Shown: positions 11,022-21,379 of the stretch, in pieces
How positions within the stretch are numbered: position 1 is the stretch's first letter
How the letters are laid out: each line of letters begins with the position of its first letter
NCBI GenBank assembly: GCA_033030425.1
Contig: JAUFSD010000020.1
Span: 248,001 to 312,000, forward strand
DNA: 64,000 bases
Direction: 5' to 3'
Origin: Verpa conica
Lineage: Eukaryota; Ascomycota; Pezizomycetes; Pezizales; Morchellaceae
Program-made: the position numbers and the translations under genes
The notes under the pieces: generated by a model
Told to the model about the DNA's origin: nothing
The model's database searches: none
Seen by the model: only the letters and a program-made list of their open reading frames with translations

Positions 11022-11915
11022 TTGTCGCACCAGCCCCTGAAGAAGAGAAATGAGAGGAGACCGGAAGTATGTTCAGCGGCGGAGACAACACCAAGAAAAT
11101 TAGAATTGTTTAATACGAAAATTGTATGTAAAAATGAGCTTGACTTGCTTCGATTCGCTGGACACACTCTTGTTTCTTCATCTCCGCAAAGGACAGCAGA
11201 AATATTAATAAAAAATGGAGGAAGCATAGCGCAAGAAAGGGGTGCACTATGGAGGAGGAAAGCATGTGCACAAACAGGTAGGAAGTGGAAGAGAAAAGCA
11301 TACATCCTAAAAGATGATGGAGCAAGTGAAAACTTCATATCAAGGAGTTATGTGGAAAAACTTTTAACAGAAGGGGCGGATATAGAGATAAAGGACGAAA
11401 GGTGGATGATGGTAAGAACAGCAAGAGAACAGAAAGGATTGCCTCCAAAAGAAAGAAGGAGGAGATCAAAGGTAGAAGTATCATTGGGGGGAGAGTCAAG
11501 TTATACCTACTCTTCATGGTTTACAATATTTGATATTGACAGGTACGATATAGTGTTGGGAAAGAGATGGATGCGAGACATCAATGAAATGCACGAAATC
11601 GACCACATCCGCAATACCATGAGGATATGGAACTCTAAAGAGGCTAAAATGAACAATACAGTACCGTACTATATCAGTGGGTTAAGGCCGGGCGAGACTC
11701 CCCGAGAAGCGGAAAAAGATGTGCTTCGCAAACAGGCGGCAATTTTCAACATAGACCTATGTTGGATGAGAGAAGTGTTATCAAGTAAAGATGAAGAAAA
11801 AGAACCGAATGAATCAAAGAAAGGAGAAAAGAAAAAGAAAATAAGCAGAAAGAAAACAATAAAGAAACTGAAAAAGCTTTTGTTGTCTATGTTCGGTTTG
11901 CTGAGGGAGACATAG
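11022..11915 (+). CDS. pol: Retropepsin (protease) part of pol
   Basis: This frame encodes the aspartic protease that cleaves the polyprotein. The active-site triad reads DDGAS instead of the usual D-S/T-G (about 11313-11327), followed by ENFISRSYVEKL. The flap and C-terminal ILG-like strand are seen as DRYDIVLGKRWMRDI near 11540-11582. There is no ATG at the start (TTG at 11022), and the frame is open leftward into the gag end, as expected for a frameshift-expressed pol. The coding sense moves by one base in an A-rich tract near 11870: the true continuation is TEKAFVVYVRFAEGD, in another frame, to about 12100. Confidence 0.8.
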   Translation: MSHQPLKKRNERRPEVCSAAETTPRKLELFNTKIVCKNELDLLRFAGHTLVSSSPQRTAEILIKNGGSIAQERGALWRRKACAQTGRKWKRKAYILKDDGASENFISRSYVEKLLTEGADIEIKDERWMMVRTAREQKGLPPKERRRRSKVEVSLGGESSYTYSSWFTIFDIDRYDIVLGKRWMRDINEMHEIDHIRNTMRIWNSKEAKMNNTVPYYISGLRPGETPREAEKDVLRKQAAIFNIDLCWMREVLSSKDEEKEPNESKKGEKKKKISRKKTIKKLKKLLLSMFGLLRET

Positions 11916-12225
11916 GGGATGCAGAAGGGGAGCTAGGAGAGGAACTGGAAGAGTTGCGAGTGAGCGAGCATGAAGCAATAGAAGAAGATCCATTCGTGAC
12001 AGAGTTCGCGGACCTGTTCACACCACCATCTAAGCCACGACCAGGTAGAGAAAAGTTTAGGATCAGCGCTTTACAGGGTCAAAACCGACACACAGGAACC
12101 CTTACCGGCTCAGCCGATTAGAGGAATTAGAATGTGAGAGACAAATCAAGAAAGCAATCGCAAATGGGTGGATCCGACCGTCTGATTCGGACTATGGAGC
12201 TCCAGTCCTATTTATACCAAAAAGG

Positions 12226-15225
12226 ATGGAACTACTGCGAATGTGTATTGATTACCGACCTCTGAATGCAATCACAAGAAAAGACCGCTACCCACTCCCG
12301 GCAATAGAGGATCTGATAGACCAATTGCAAGGAGCGGGCCACTTCACAAAGTTGGACCTCGCAAGTGGGTACCATCAAATGGAAATTGAGGAAGAAGATC
12401 AGCACAAGACGGCATTTGTAACAAAGCATGGGCTGTATGAATGGAGAGTCTTGCCTTTTGGGCTAGCAAATGGACCTAGTATGTTTTCGCGCATGATGAA
12501 CAGAATATTTGCGAGACGCCCAGAAATGAAGAGGTATGTCGTAGTCTATATGGATGACATCCTGGTTTTCAGTAAGTCCGAAGAAGAGCATGAAGGGCAT
12601 GTGCGGCAGGTGCTAGAGCTTCTTAGAGAGGAAGGACTAAAACTGAAGGTGGAGAAATGTTTTTTTAGAAAAGAAGCGGTAGAGTATGTGGGGTTTTGGA
12701 TAGACAAAGAAGGGGTGCATACAGAGGCACAGAAAATAAAAGCAGTAATGGACTGGCCAACACCAAAAACAGGGAAAGAAGTACTAGGGTTCCTAGGCCT
12801 CACAGGATTCTATAGGAAGTTCATTGACAAGTACGCACATATTGCATTACCGCTATATAAGGTATCGCAGGCAAAGGGCAAAGAATTCGAAGCTCTATGG
12901 GGCAAGGATTGCATAAAAGCTTTTGAGACACTTAAGAAAAGAATGTCAACAGCACCAGCCCTGGCAATACCAAAGATAGATGGAGAATGGATAATAAGAA
13001 GTGATGCGTCGAAAGAAGCGCTGGGGGCAGTTTTGATCCAGAGACAAGAAGAAGAAGGGAAGAAAACTGAGAGAATACTGGGATACTGGAGTAGGAAATT
13101 GAGTGACGCCGAAACAAGATACCCAGCCTACGATAGAGAATTGCTGGCTATTAGGGACTCAATTATCAATTGGCGGTACCATCTTCACGGTAACCAATTC
13201 ACAGTATATACGGACCATGCAGCCCTGCAGAGGATCCTGTCCCAAAGGACGCTATCGACAAGGCAGATCACGTACTTAGAAGTTCTTCAAAGCTATGATC
13301 TGAGAATTAAGTACTGGCCAGGAGCTCGTAACGTTATTGCAGATGCCCTATCCCGGAGGCCTGACTATATGAGAAAAGAGATAGAAGATACATCAGGGCC
13401 GAATGAAGTAGACAGAATAGAGGAAAAATTGGAATTGAGAATAGTGGAAATGTCGATAGAAAGCGGAACACAATGGTTGGATTCAGTAAAACAAGGCTAT
13501 GAAAAGGATCCTACTTTTGCGCTAATCTGCAAAGCGTGTATCCTGAGGGAAGAACACAGAGATAGGACTACGATAATAGAGAAGATGTGTGAAGCAGTGG
13601 CGCAAGCGTGGGAAGAGAAGCAGCCAGCGGGAGAGAGTGTCCACGGAAAAGCAATGTCGGTTCTTAGAGAAGCAAGATCATGGCTACAGAAATCGGAAAG
13701 ATTCTTCATGAACCAGGGGTTGCTATATAGGCTCGACGAAGGCGATACGGGGGAGGAAAGCAAAGCTCTGTTATGTATCCCCAGAGGAGACTCGGCTAGA
13801 GTGGCCCTATTTCGAGAAGCCCATGACTCCCTAACCGGAGGTCATTTTGGCATTGATAGAACACACAACACACTTCAGCAGAGATTCTATTGGCCCAGAA
13901 TGAAGGCTTCAATAAAATCCTATATTGGTAGTTGTGACACCTGCCACAGGGTCAAACCCTCTAACCTAAAACCAATGGGCCTGTTAAAACCGTTGCCAGT
14001 ACCAGGTGGTAGATGGGAGAGAATAGGTATCGATTTTATAGTAAAACTACCGACGAGTACAAGAGGAAATGACTCAATTTGCTCGATAATAGATCACGCA
14101 ACGAGGAGGGCGCATTTTTTTAGCCTCAAAGAGTCGACGGGAGCGGAGGGCTTTGCGCCATTATTCATGGAAAACTATTTTAAATTCCATGGAATGCCAA
14201 AGAGAATTGTGTCGGACCGAGACCAACGGTTTATGTCAGATTTCTGGGCAGCAATGATGTGTCGTTTGAAAACAAAGCTATCCCCAAGCACACCGTTTCA
14301 CCCACAAACCGACGGAGCCACAGAGAAGGTGAACAGTATTGTGGGAACGTATTTGAAAGCATTCGCGACCCAATATGCAGAAACATGGGATGAGATATTG
14401 CCTATGGCTGAGTTTGCATACAACAGCTCAAAGCATAAGACGTTGGGAATGACACCATTCTACGCCGACCTGGGATATACACCAACAATCCCATTGGATA
14501 CAGTAGCAGGAGTTTATGATAAATCTAGGTCAGCAAGAGCCCTACAGGGGGAGGAATTCGGAGATAGACTACGGGCAATCTTGCATGAGTGCAGAATAGC
14601 GATCCAGGCAGCGCAAGACATACAAGCAACGGCAGCCAATCAAGATAGACGGCCAACAAAAGTGAAAGAAGGAGATTCGGTATTCCTCAACACTAAGCAT
14701 TTGCCTAACACTTACGCGAACGTCTCTGATGAGTCTGCAAAACTGAGACACCTATACGCGGGTCCTTTCAAAATCGAAAGAATGATTGGACCGAATGCAG
14801 CAGAGTTAGAAATCCCCAGGGAACTAGGAATAGGTAGGAGCCAAAATGTTTCGACATTTAAGGAGGATGGAACAGGAGGCAATAGGGGGGAGGCGCCGGA
14901 GGTAGCACTAAGGAGAATAAGAGGGAAAGATGAAGGGATATTTGAGGTGGAGAAGATAGTGGAGCATGCAGAGTCGGGGACTAATAATAAGAAGGTGAAA
15001 TACAGGGTGAGATATGTGAACTATGATGAGTCGGAGGATGAATGGAAATCGTTGGGAGAGTTGGTAGGGGCAAAGGAACTGGTGGAGGAATATCATGGAA
15101 GTAAAGGATTGATACCACCAGTGTGGCCAGGGGACAAAAAGAAAGCTAAGGAGGAAGCACAGAGAAGGGTGAGTGATGAGCCAAGGAGAAGGTCATCAAG
15201 AAATCGAAAGAAGAGAATCACATAA
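12226..15225 (+). CDS. pol: Reverse transcriptase, RNase H, integrase, chromodomain
   Basis: A 999-codon intact frame; the domain actually begins upstream, the same frame being open from about 12097 (GWIRPSDSDYGAPVLF at 12166-12213). Reverse transcriptase has YMDD at residues 108-111. RNase H starts at RSDASKEALGAVL (about 258) and includes YTDHAAL. Integrase has an H-H-C-C zinc site (HDSLTGGHFGIDRTH ... CDTCH, about 533-580) and a D-D-E core: Asp near 602 (GIDFIVK), Asp near 664 (SDRDQRF) and Glu at 700 (ATEKVN), the last two 35 residues apart. The C-terminal 55 residues from about 904 form a chromodomain (FEVEKIVEH ... YRVRYVNYDESEDEWKSL), which by family knowledge directs integration to marked chromatin. 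All key residues are present. Confidence 0.96.
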   Translation: MELLRMCIDYRPLNAITRKDRYPLPAIEDLIDQLQGAGHFTKLDLASGYHQMEIEEEDQHKTAFVTKHGLYEWRVLPFGLANGPSMFSRMMNRIFARRPEMKRYVVVYMDDILVFSKSEEEHEGHVRQVLELLREEGLKLKVEKCFFRKEAVEYVGFWIDKEGVHTEAQKIKAVMDWPTPKTGKEVLGFLGLTGFYRKFIDKYAHIALPLYKVSQAKGKEFEALWGKDCIKAFETLKKRMSTAPALAIPKIDGEWIIRSDASKEALGAVLIQRQEEEGKKTERILGYWSRKLSDAETRYPAYDRELLAIRDSIINWRYHLHGNQFTVYTDHAALQRILSQRTLSTRQITYLEVLQSYDLRIKYWPGARNVIADALSRRPDYMRKEIEDTSGPNEVDRIEEKLELRIVEMSIESGTQWLDSVKQGYEKDPTFALICKACILREEHRDRTTIIEKMCEAVAQAWEEKQPAGESVHGKAMSVLREARSWLQKSERFFMNQGLLYRLDEGDTGEESKALLCIPRGDSARVALFREAHDSLTGGHFGIDRTHNTLQQRFYWPRMKASIKSYIGSCDTCHRVKPSNLKPMGLLKPLPVPGGRWERIGIDFIVKLPTSTRGNDSICSIIDHATRRAHFFSLKESTGAEGFAPLFMENYFKFHGMPKRIVSDRDQRFMSDFWAAMMCRLKTKLSPSTPFHPQTDGATEKVNSIVGTYLKAFATQYAETWDEILPMAEFAYNSSKHKTLGMTPFYADLGYTPTIPLDTVAGVYDKSRSARALQGEEFGDRLRAILHECRIAIQAAQDIQATAANQDRRPTKVKEGDSVFLNTKHLPNTYANVSDESAKLRHLYAGPFKIERMIGPNAAELEIPRELGIGRSQNVSTFKEDGTGGNRGEAPEVALRRIRGKDEGIFEVEKIVEHAESGTNNKKVKYRVRYVNYDESEDEWKSLGELVGAKELVEEYHGSKGLIPPVWPGDKKKAKEEAQRRVSDEPRRRSSRNRKKRIT

Positions 15226-15298
15226 GAAGGGGGGAGGAATGAGGAAGATCAATTGTATTATTAGTAGCAGCATGTTCTTTTTTGTGTGTTTTTTTTTT

Positions 15299-15312
15299 AG
15301 AAGGGGGAGTGA
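15299..15312 (+). promoter_or_regulatory. Polypurine tract
   Basis: The purine run agaagggggagtga, with one T, abuts the 3' LTR at 15313 and follows a T-rich stretch. This is the position of the plus-strand DNA primer in LTR elements. Confidence 0.7.
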
Positions 15313-15453
15313 TGTAGAGAGTAGTGTCAGGAGCCTAGCGAGACCACGCTAGTGTACAAGTAACGTGTCATAATCCTCAGATAAGAGGGGGCTTGAGACT
15401 ACGGTCCAACCCTCTCAACCTTAATAAGAATATCAATGAATAACCTTCCTACA
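15313..15453 (+). repeat. 3' LTR of the chromovirus
   Basis: 141 bp, identical to the 5' LTR. It is followed by CTCGG (15454-15458), matching the five bases before the 5' LTR. Confidence 0.95.
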
Positions 15454-15673
15454 CTCGGCGGTTCTTCGTATAACCGGAAAGATTTTTAGCAACTCGGTGA
15501 GATGGAGCTACGGCGGAATTTTGAGTGAGGCGATTGGGGAGATTGCCCTCTGTGCGCTGCGTTGGAGACAGCAGCTCGCAGAGGGGCGGTGGAAAATATC
15601 CAACCGGTGGACCCCCTGGGCTCTGGACTCCGAGTTAACGCCCGCTGAACAGGTAACTTCCCACACCAAATAA

Positions 15674-16108
15674 AGTATTTCCACTAATGTGATTTGGTAC
15701 TAGTGTCAGCTGATGGCTTTACTATGGGATATAAACTATTCCACCGAATTTGAGGACGACATTGAGTTGCAACCAGTTGCCGGAAGTCCATAATTGCCGT
15801 AGAACAAGTTCCACTTAATGAGCTGGAGTAGCAAAGGGAGTAGTGAGCAGCATGACGGGGGCCGAGGGACTCCCTTGTTCTAGTAAGGTGGTCCAATGAC
15901 AGGGCAAGGATGGGGAGCAGCGGAGAGAGTACTTAGGGGTTTGCTCAAAAAAGTTTTTGTTTTCACCTCAACAAGATTTGGTTAGATCTCGTCGTTCTGT
16001 TTTTTCTTTTCTGTCTTTGTTCATTTCCTTTTATGTCTTATAAAAATATGCTTGGTGCATAAATCAAAGCTATCCACAACATCTCTCCAAAGAATACTTT
16101 CCCATCGC
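15674..16108. other. Intergenic between converging genes
   Basis: The space between the end of the split host gene and the 3' end of the minus-strand gene at 16109. It holds T-rich stretches (15950-16040) that could serve as 3' processing signals on either strand. No gene seen; the minus frame 15684-15896 is short and unconvincing. Confidence 0.45.
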
Positions 16109-16681
16109 TTAACACCCAAAAGCATTTCTCTTTCTCAATCCATCCCCCCTCTTCTCTATGCCCTCCTCCGCCAAATCACGAATCGCACTCCACACCCTGG
16201 GAAACATATCAAAAACATACTTGGACCTCTCCGACATAAATGCTATCTTGATTATGGGCAACGCGTAGCCTAATCTCCGCTCAATAAACTCCCGATTCGC
16301 CCACCGCTCAATAACCTCCTCCGAACACGCATCATTCATCAGGGCCGATAGGTCCTCATTAACTGCTGGATATTGCACTAATCGGAAAGAATGATGGATA
16401 ATCCATAAGTGTGTGTAGTTATTGTGATCGAAATCCTCCTGTATGACGATATCGTAAGTTCGCTTGAGGTCCTCTGGACAGAAATGATTGAAGGGGGCCC
16501 AGAATGAATCGTCAGGGTCCATCCTGCAGTTTGAAATGTAAAACTCGGCCGCACTGTCAAGGAAATTTAACTGATGGACTACCACATCGCACTGGAACCG
16601 AGAATTCTGAACCCGCTGTTTCCGTAGGACGTCCATTTGTTGAGTGTGGGATTTTTGCATGATACTGGTGATTGATGTCAT
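16109..16681 (-). CDS. Hypothetical protein, 190 aa
   Basis: A single uninterrupted minus-strand frame from ATG at 16681 to TAA at 16109. The product is soluble and mixed alpha-helical, rich in Asp, Glu, Phe and Trp, with protein-like composition throughout (for example DSFWAPFNHFCPEDLKRTYD at about residues 58-77). It has no signal peptide, membrane segment or motif I recognise. It converges with the chromovirus-split gene. A downstream in-frame Met lies at residue 8. The C-terminal 20 residues are basic. Length and composition make a chance frame unlikely, but expression is unproven. Confidence 0.6.
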   Translation of the reverse strand: MTSITSIMQKSHTQQMDVLRKQRVQNSRFQCDVVVHQLNFLDSAAEFYISNCRMDPDDSFWAPFNHFCPEDLKRTYDIVIQEDFDHNNYTHLWIIHHSFRLVQYPAVNEDLSALMNDACSEEVIERWANREFIERRLGYALPIIKIAFMSERSKYVFDMFPRVWSAIRDLAEEGIEKRGDGLRKRNAFGC

Positions 16682-17184
16682 ACTGTCCGGATATACATGT
16701 TATGGTGAGTCATCAATAGCTCAACCCAAACCCACGGAATTCTATCTTACCGAACGAAACATAGACTACGGTAAATCAGGCATAGATTATAATGTCATAC
16801 AGCGATCATGTGAAGTCTAAGTAGTATGATGGTCGTATTAAGATTTGGGAGAGCCGTAGTGGCCTAAATGAATGCTAGCCGACCAAGCATCAGGTGACTG
16901 ATAGTGCCTGTTAAGGTCACCGTCGGTCCCAAAGACTCGGATGGCAACAAAAGAACCAATATCGTATTGGTCAGTGCTAACTAAGCAGAAGAATCGTAAT
17001 GATGAACATGAACAGAAGACAAGAGCCTCTAGCTACATATATGACGAGGGTCATGTGACCCAAGCGTCCCGTGACAGTGCCACCCAACAGACCAGTCCTT
17101 GATAGCAGCTGGTGCATGTGATAGGCCCCAAGGCTGAATAAGCCACCTCCTAATAGATACCTATAGAGAGTGTCAGGTCTGTCT
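16682..17184. other. Intergenic, repeat-like
   Basis: No gene seen. The segment near 17118 (gtgataggccccaaggctg) recurs in inverted orientation near 55255 (ttcagtcttgggacctat), so this is probably part of an older dispersed element. Confidence 0.4.
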
Positions 17185-17353
17185 CGGTCCCCAAGACACG
17201 ACTGCCAGCGGAAAGACTAGCTCTCTGCTAACTTTGATCAAAAGATGACAAACTCAAGAATGTTATTGTTCTCCTCCTGAATCGGAGGGATGATCCTCTT
17301 ATGGAGGATCACTAGCTAGTGTGACAAAGATATTACGCGGTCTTCACGTGACA
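17185..17353 (+). repeat. Dispersed repeat, copy 1 of 3
   Basis: About 170 bases starting at cggtccccaagacacg and ending in cacgtgacac. Related copies lie at 46215-46390 (inverted) and 55323-55498 (direct). Shared blocks are ccaagacac, ccagcggaaaga, aggatcactagctagtgt and gatattacg. It contains an internal hairpin in which aggatcatcc-type strings face each other. Non-coding; superfamily unknown. Confidence 0.75.
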
Positions 17354-18300
17354 CTGTGTCTCATATAAGTGCGCCAAGAGCAACGTGACAGATAGGCTTA
17401 CTTACTTATACTTAGTCAAATATCCAGGCTGGAGAGTAGAGAACTAATCAAACTATTAAATCACTAAACATCATCTAGCCAATTGGGAATACAAAAGATC
17501 ATCGCCATCACCCACTTTACAAACCTTCTTCGTATGATTATTTAATTCATCTAACTGATATAACAGTAAAGAATCAACTATCTCACATAGGTGTGGCTCC
17601 CTAGAATTCTAGAACCCATGGTTAGTGACGGAATGCGCGAGGTTCCTGATGTAAACCCTCGCCTTCCGCTCAATTAAGCCAATTCTACACAGTACTTGCG
17701 CCCCAAGGCCCCCGAGCGTTTTAGCCTGAGTGCTACTAAACAGGCGCACCCTGACCCAGACTACAAAGCGTGAAGTTCCGAAAGGTCTCGGGGTATCTCC
17801 GGGAACCTTTGGATCTGTCGGGGGATTGGGCTGGTTCGAGGAGCTTTTGACCTCCGAGGGTATTTGGGTTTGTGTGATCGCTTCCTACAAATATAAGTAC
17901 TTAATCTCCACCAGAAACCTCCGAACCCCCTCTCCCGTGCAGGAAGCGCTAAGGAAGGCTTAGTAAGATCTAGACTAGCATGTAGTATATAGATGTAACC
18001 GGGAGGCAACCCTCTTGATGAATCAGAATTAAACTCATCTCTATACTGCCTACACCCCGACTTACTAGGGCTTCCCTTGGCTAGCTTTGTCTTTTAAAGG
18101 TACTTAGGTTTATGCGGGACAACCACACGGAGGTAAGTGCCAAATCTTCCGTGAAAGCCCCCGAGAGAAATATCTCCGTAAAAATGAACTGGGCAAGTTT
18201 TGAGGGGTTAGCGCACCAGAACCTATGGTACTGCGCAGCAAATAATAGGTCTGGGCACGAGACTAGTAATAAGCTTACATGTAACCCAGTTTAGGATTTG
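17354..18300. other. Intergenic, no gene seen
   Basis: The overlapping short frames 17730-17963 (+) and 17761-18009 (-) share a GC-richer patch but have no recognisable domain and no convincing start. Confidence 0.4.
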
Positions 18301-18790
18301 TATATCTAACGTTAGCCGAGTATATCTTGATTGCAGGGTGACAATGATTATACACACTAATTACTGTAACCGGAGTCACAGTCACAGTCGATATCGGGCA
18401 ACCCTCGAGTGATCAATCGTGATGTACCGACTGTGTCACCGGATCCTCAGCTATCGTACTTGATTCATGTAGACGCTGGAAACAATTACTCGGCTAGAGA
18501 AAATAGCTACTTATCAAAATAACCTAGATGGACTATCACTAGCCAAGCTGTAACTAATATGAATTTTCTCCCATCTACATCTCCTTATTAGAAGTGTAAA
18601 AGGTTGCTATAGGGAGAATGGGGGGGTGGTTGTAGTGGTGTAGTTAGAATGAGCTCTGGGAGTTAAACTACGCGCCACCCTCCTATCATGCCCTATAGAG
18701 CCTATCAATATGAAATACTAGGTTCATTGGCCTTTTGTGGCCAAAGTTTGCTTTGACTCCTTCCCTAGCATGTGAGAGATCATTATACTC
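18301..18790 (+). repeat. Dispersed repeat family B, copy 1
   Basis: Matches 21888-22750 in the same orientation in blocks: taacgttagc near the start, cgatcgtgatgtacc-like text in the middle, acgctggaaacaattact, and ttggccttttgtggcc at the end. This copy is about 370 bases shorter than the second. Non-coding. Confidence 0.75.
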
Positions 18791-19147
18791 CAACGGATTC
18801 TACCCCTGTGCTCACTACTTATCAATCAATGACCGCCATGAGAGGATATAATTTGAAGTGGCGTGAGCTCTGGACCCAGGTATCCGCGTAGGTTCAAGTC
18901 TAAGTCTCCCATACTAAGTAGTAATTGAACAATAGTCTTATTTCCAAAAAACGTTGTGACGAATAGGGCCTTTTGCGGAGCTACCTTGTAATCCAACGAC
19001 AGATCCTTTCAAGTACCGTATATTCCATGAAGACATGCAAATTGAAGAAATATAAACGCCTTACAGAGATTCTTCTCATTTGCCGGGATACTTGATTCAT
19101 TATCGCTTGGTGTCTTGGCTCCAGTGTTTGCAATGGTACACCGGTTA
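18791..19147. other. Intergenic, no gene seen
   Basis: AT-rich; nothing supportable between two repeat copies. Confidence 0.4.
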
Positions 19148-19394
19148 GGTTTTATTCTGATGTATTTTCATAATAAAGAATATTTGTTATTCCTTTCCAT
19201 ATTATTTTGCACTCTCATTTAAATTTACAATATATAAAGCTAATAAGCAAGGAGAAAAAAGCCTAGTACCTCTATTCTATGTTCCTTAATCTAATATCTT
19301 CTTCTATTACTTTATCGGTTCCAGTTAATTTAACTTACTTTATTGTGGCTGTCCCATTACCCTGTCGTGTCCCGTTACCCTATAAAATACGTTA
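19148..19394 (+). mobile_element. Truncated copy of the 45-bp-TIR element
   Basis: These 247 bases match the right end of the complete element at 48980-49910 (its 49665-49910), including gctgtcccattaccctgtcg and the terminal tataaaatacgtta. The left half is missing. Small differences, such as ttaccctataaaa against ttaccccataaaa, show that the copies have diverged. Confidence 0.88.
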
Positions 19395-21379
19395 GTAGCG
19401 GATCTGTCGTGAGCAGACACGTCTGGGCTGGGAAAGTTAGGGCGGCTAATAAAAAAGGGAGCTGGGCCAGTGGGAGATAATATAGCTAATACATCTTCGG
19501 TAGGACATCAGTGATCAGTCCGCTGTGGATCACGGTTATGTACTGGGCTGGTTGGACCCACGCCAGTGAGTTATTTTGAAAATAATAATCAAATGCCCAC
19601 AAGTGCCCTCTATGACAAAGATTATAGTATATTTTCATAAGCAAAGTGGACCTATGAGACGCCTACAGCACCCACGGATATCCTATTCATACGCTCCTTC
19701 TTGGTTCTCGCCCATGTAAGACTTACCCCCGTCCACCGCGTTCATTCCTTTGTTCTCTCCAGTTTTCTCAGAGACACCGAAACCCCCATCGCTCATGCAA
19801 TATGTTTCTTTTACATACTTCTGCACTCGAAATATGCTGTATTACGGATATAGGCCTCGGTGGGCAAAATTTGCCGCCCCACCAGGTCCCCCAGATTGCA
19901 TTGCGAACATAGAGTACTGTTTCCGTGTTCGATGCTTTACTAAGCATAGGAGTTAGCATTAACATGGATCTATAAGACATAATTAAGGGGCTGATTCACT
20001 TCCATGGTCAGTCAATGAAGCGTCTCATCTTTATTCTCAAACTGCAGCACGTATCGGGAATGACCGCGGGAATTCAGGTATATACGATCTTGAGCAGAGT
20101 CATTCAGTAATTTAGAGTTAAACACCGGAAGGAGCCCCGCCAAACAAGCAAAGGTCAAAAGTGGAATATTCCCTCCCAATTTATCCCGATGGGTCAGACT
20201 TCATTTGAACAATGGGGTCAGGTTTCCACAGTCCTGGCGCTTTCAAAGAGGGACCGAGGGTAGCAGGCATGTATTATGCTTAAGAATACGATAATAATAA
20301 GCATGATAGCGGGATTTGGAGACAAACCGTTCTACTTGAAGATCAGAAAGTGTCGATCAGGAGGCCGCGAGTGGAGATACCATAAAGAGGGGGTATGACA
20401 GGCCATCACCGAGTGTTCTCTCAATCAAAAAAGCGGTACGCTATAGCAAGAGCTAGGGGTACACCTGACACCCTATACCCAATAAATAAGTAAAATTAAC
20501 TGTAGGGAACGGTAATGTGAAATTGATCGAAAGAAAGAGGAGGGAAGCAATTAGTAGACGTGGCGGAGATAGAAAACGAGAACCAAGAGGGAGAACGTAG
20601 TGCAGAGGATAACCGGGAATGAGGAGGTCTTTGGTAAGATATCAATGAAAGGTAGAAGACTCACTATGGGACTTGGTTTTTCTCGTTTTTCGGCATTTCA
20701 AAATATTTTTATTTCCTTATTTCTGTTTGTTTTTTGCTCGGGTTGTCGGGTACCGTAGTTCAAGGTCCACCTACATTTCTGGTTAATTCATTTGTTAAAC
20801 TATACTTGGGAACCCACCCTCTAATCTCTGGTCTATAGCGCGTGAGAAGTGACTCTATGATCAAACACAATTTGTAGATTGTGCCAGTTCACCTGCCAAT
20901 AGAGCAGCCCATTAGTGAGATAGGTTAGAGATAATATTGGTGGCGTGTACCTTGTAAAGTAAGCTTACTACTCCATATATTTGGGACATATAATACCGTG
21001 CCATATGTCACTGCTACCACAAGAGCAAGGGCAACATCCTGTCATACCTCCAATCCGTACCGCTCTCGAACACCGCCACTCCTGACATTAACTCTTATAG
21101 AACCGTAAACAACCAAGATATGCATGTGAAATCTTGGAAAGGCTGCTTAGAGTGATTTCCCTGGGGCTAAATCAATTTAAGCATTCCCTCCTATTCCTTT
21201 ATATGACAACTGTGGTTATAAAGTGAGGTTCTGCCTCTTCTGCACGCTATGTATTGGGGGTATGAGTAGGCGTCCTACGTATAAACCAGTTATGTCTGTA
21301 ATTATTAACCCCCCTAGGATGATTGTGGTTGAAACAAGGGATACTACCTTTGGCCTGGTGATATTTCTGCTATATTGTA
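19395..21379. other. Intergenic, no gene seen
   Basis: No supportable gene. The mirrored frames 19750-19956 (+) and 19768-19980 (-) and the short frame 21223-21411 (+) lack recognisable content. Purine-rich stretches occur at 20380-20660. Confidence 0.45.

Larger units (their letters stand above)
9096..15453 (+). mobile_element. Ty3/Gypsy chromovirus, complete, recent
   Basis: A full LTR retrotransposon of 6,358 bp. It has identical 141-bp LTRs beginning TGTAGAG and ending CCTACA, a primer-binding site beside the 5' LTR, gag with a zinc knuckle, retropepsin, reverse transcriptase, RNase H, integrase and a C-terminal chromodomain, in the Ty3/Gypsy order with integrase last. The chromodomain marks the chromovirus branch. 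The flanking direct repeat CTCGG (9091-9095 and 15454-15458) is the target-site duplication. The + strand is strikingly purine-rich throughout gag-pol, unlike its neighbours. Although the LTRs are identical, the internal region has several frame breaks (10355-10434, near 11870, near 12100), so the copy is probably non-autonomous unless these are base-calling errors. Confidence 0.97.
8545..15673 (+). pseudogene. Host gene split by the chromovirus
   Basis: A small gene starts at ATG 8545 after a CT/CA-rich leader (caacatcttcaaa). Exon 1 (8545-8678) ends at GCCAG|GTACGT. Joining it to 8758 keeps one frame through 9095. Beyond the 6,358-bp retroelement and one copy of the CTCGG duplication the same frame continues from 15459 to TAA at 15671-15673. 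The spliced empty-site length is 687 bases, 229 codons. The only internal stop is TGA at 8849 (codon 76). The product has one or two hydrophobic segments (GGAVILLIIVTIGMSYGIF near 8880; possibly EIALCALRW near 15545) and a Trp-rich end. I do not recognise the family. The chance of about 150 open codons spanning the insertion point is low, so coding status before insertion is likely. Confidence 0.65.
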
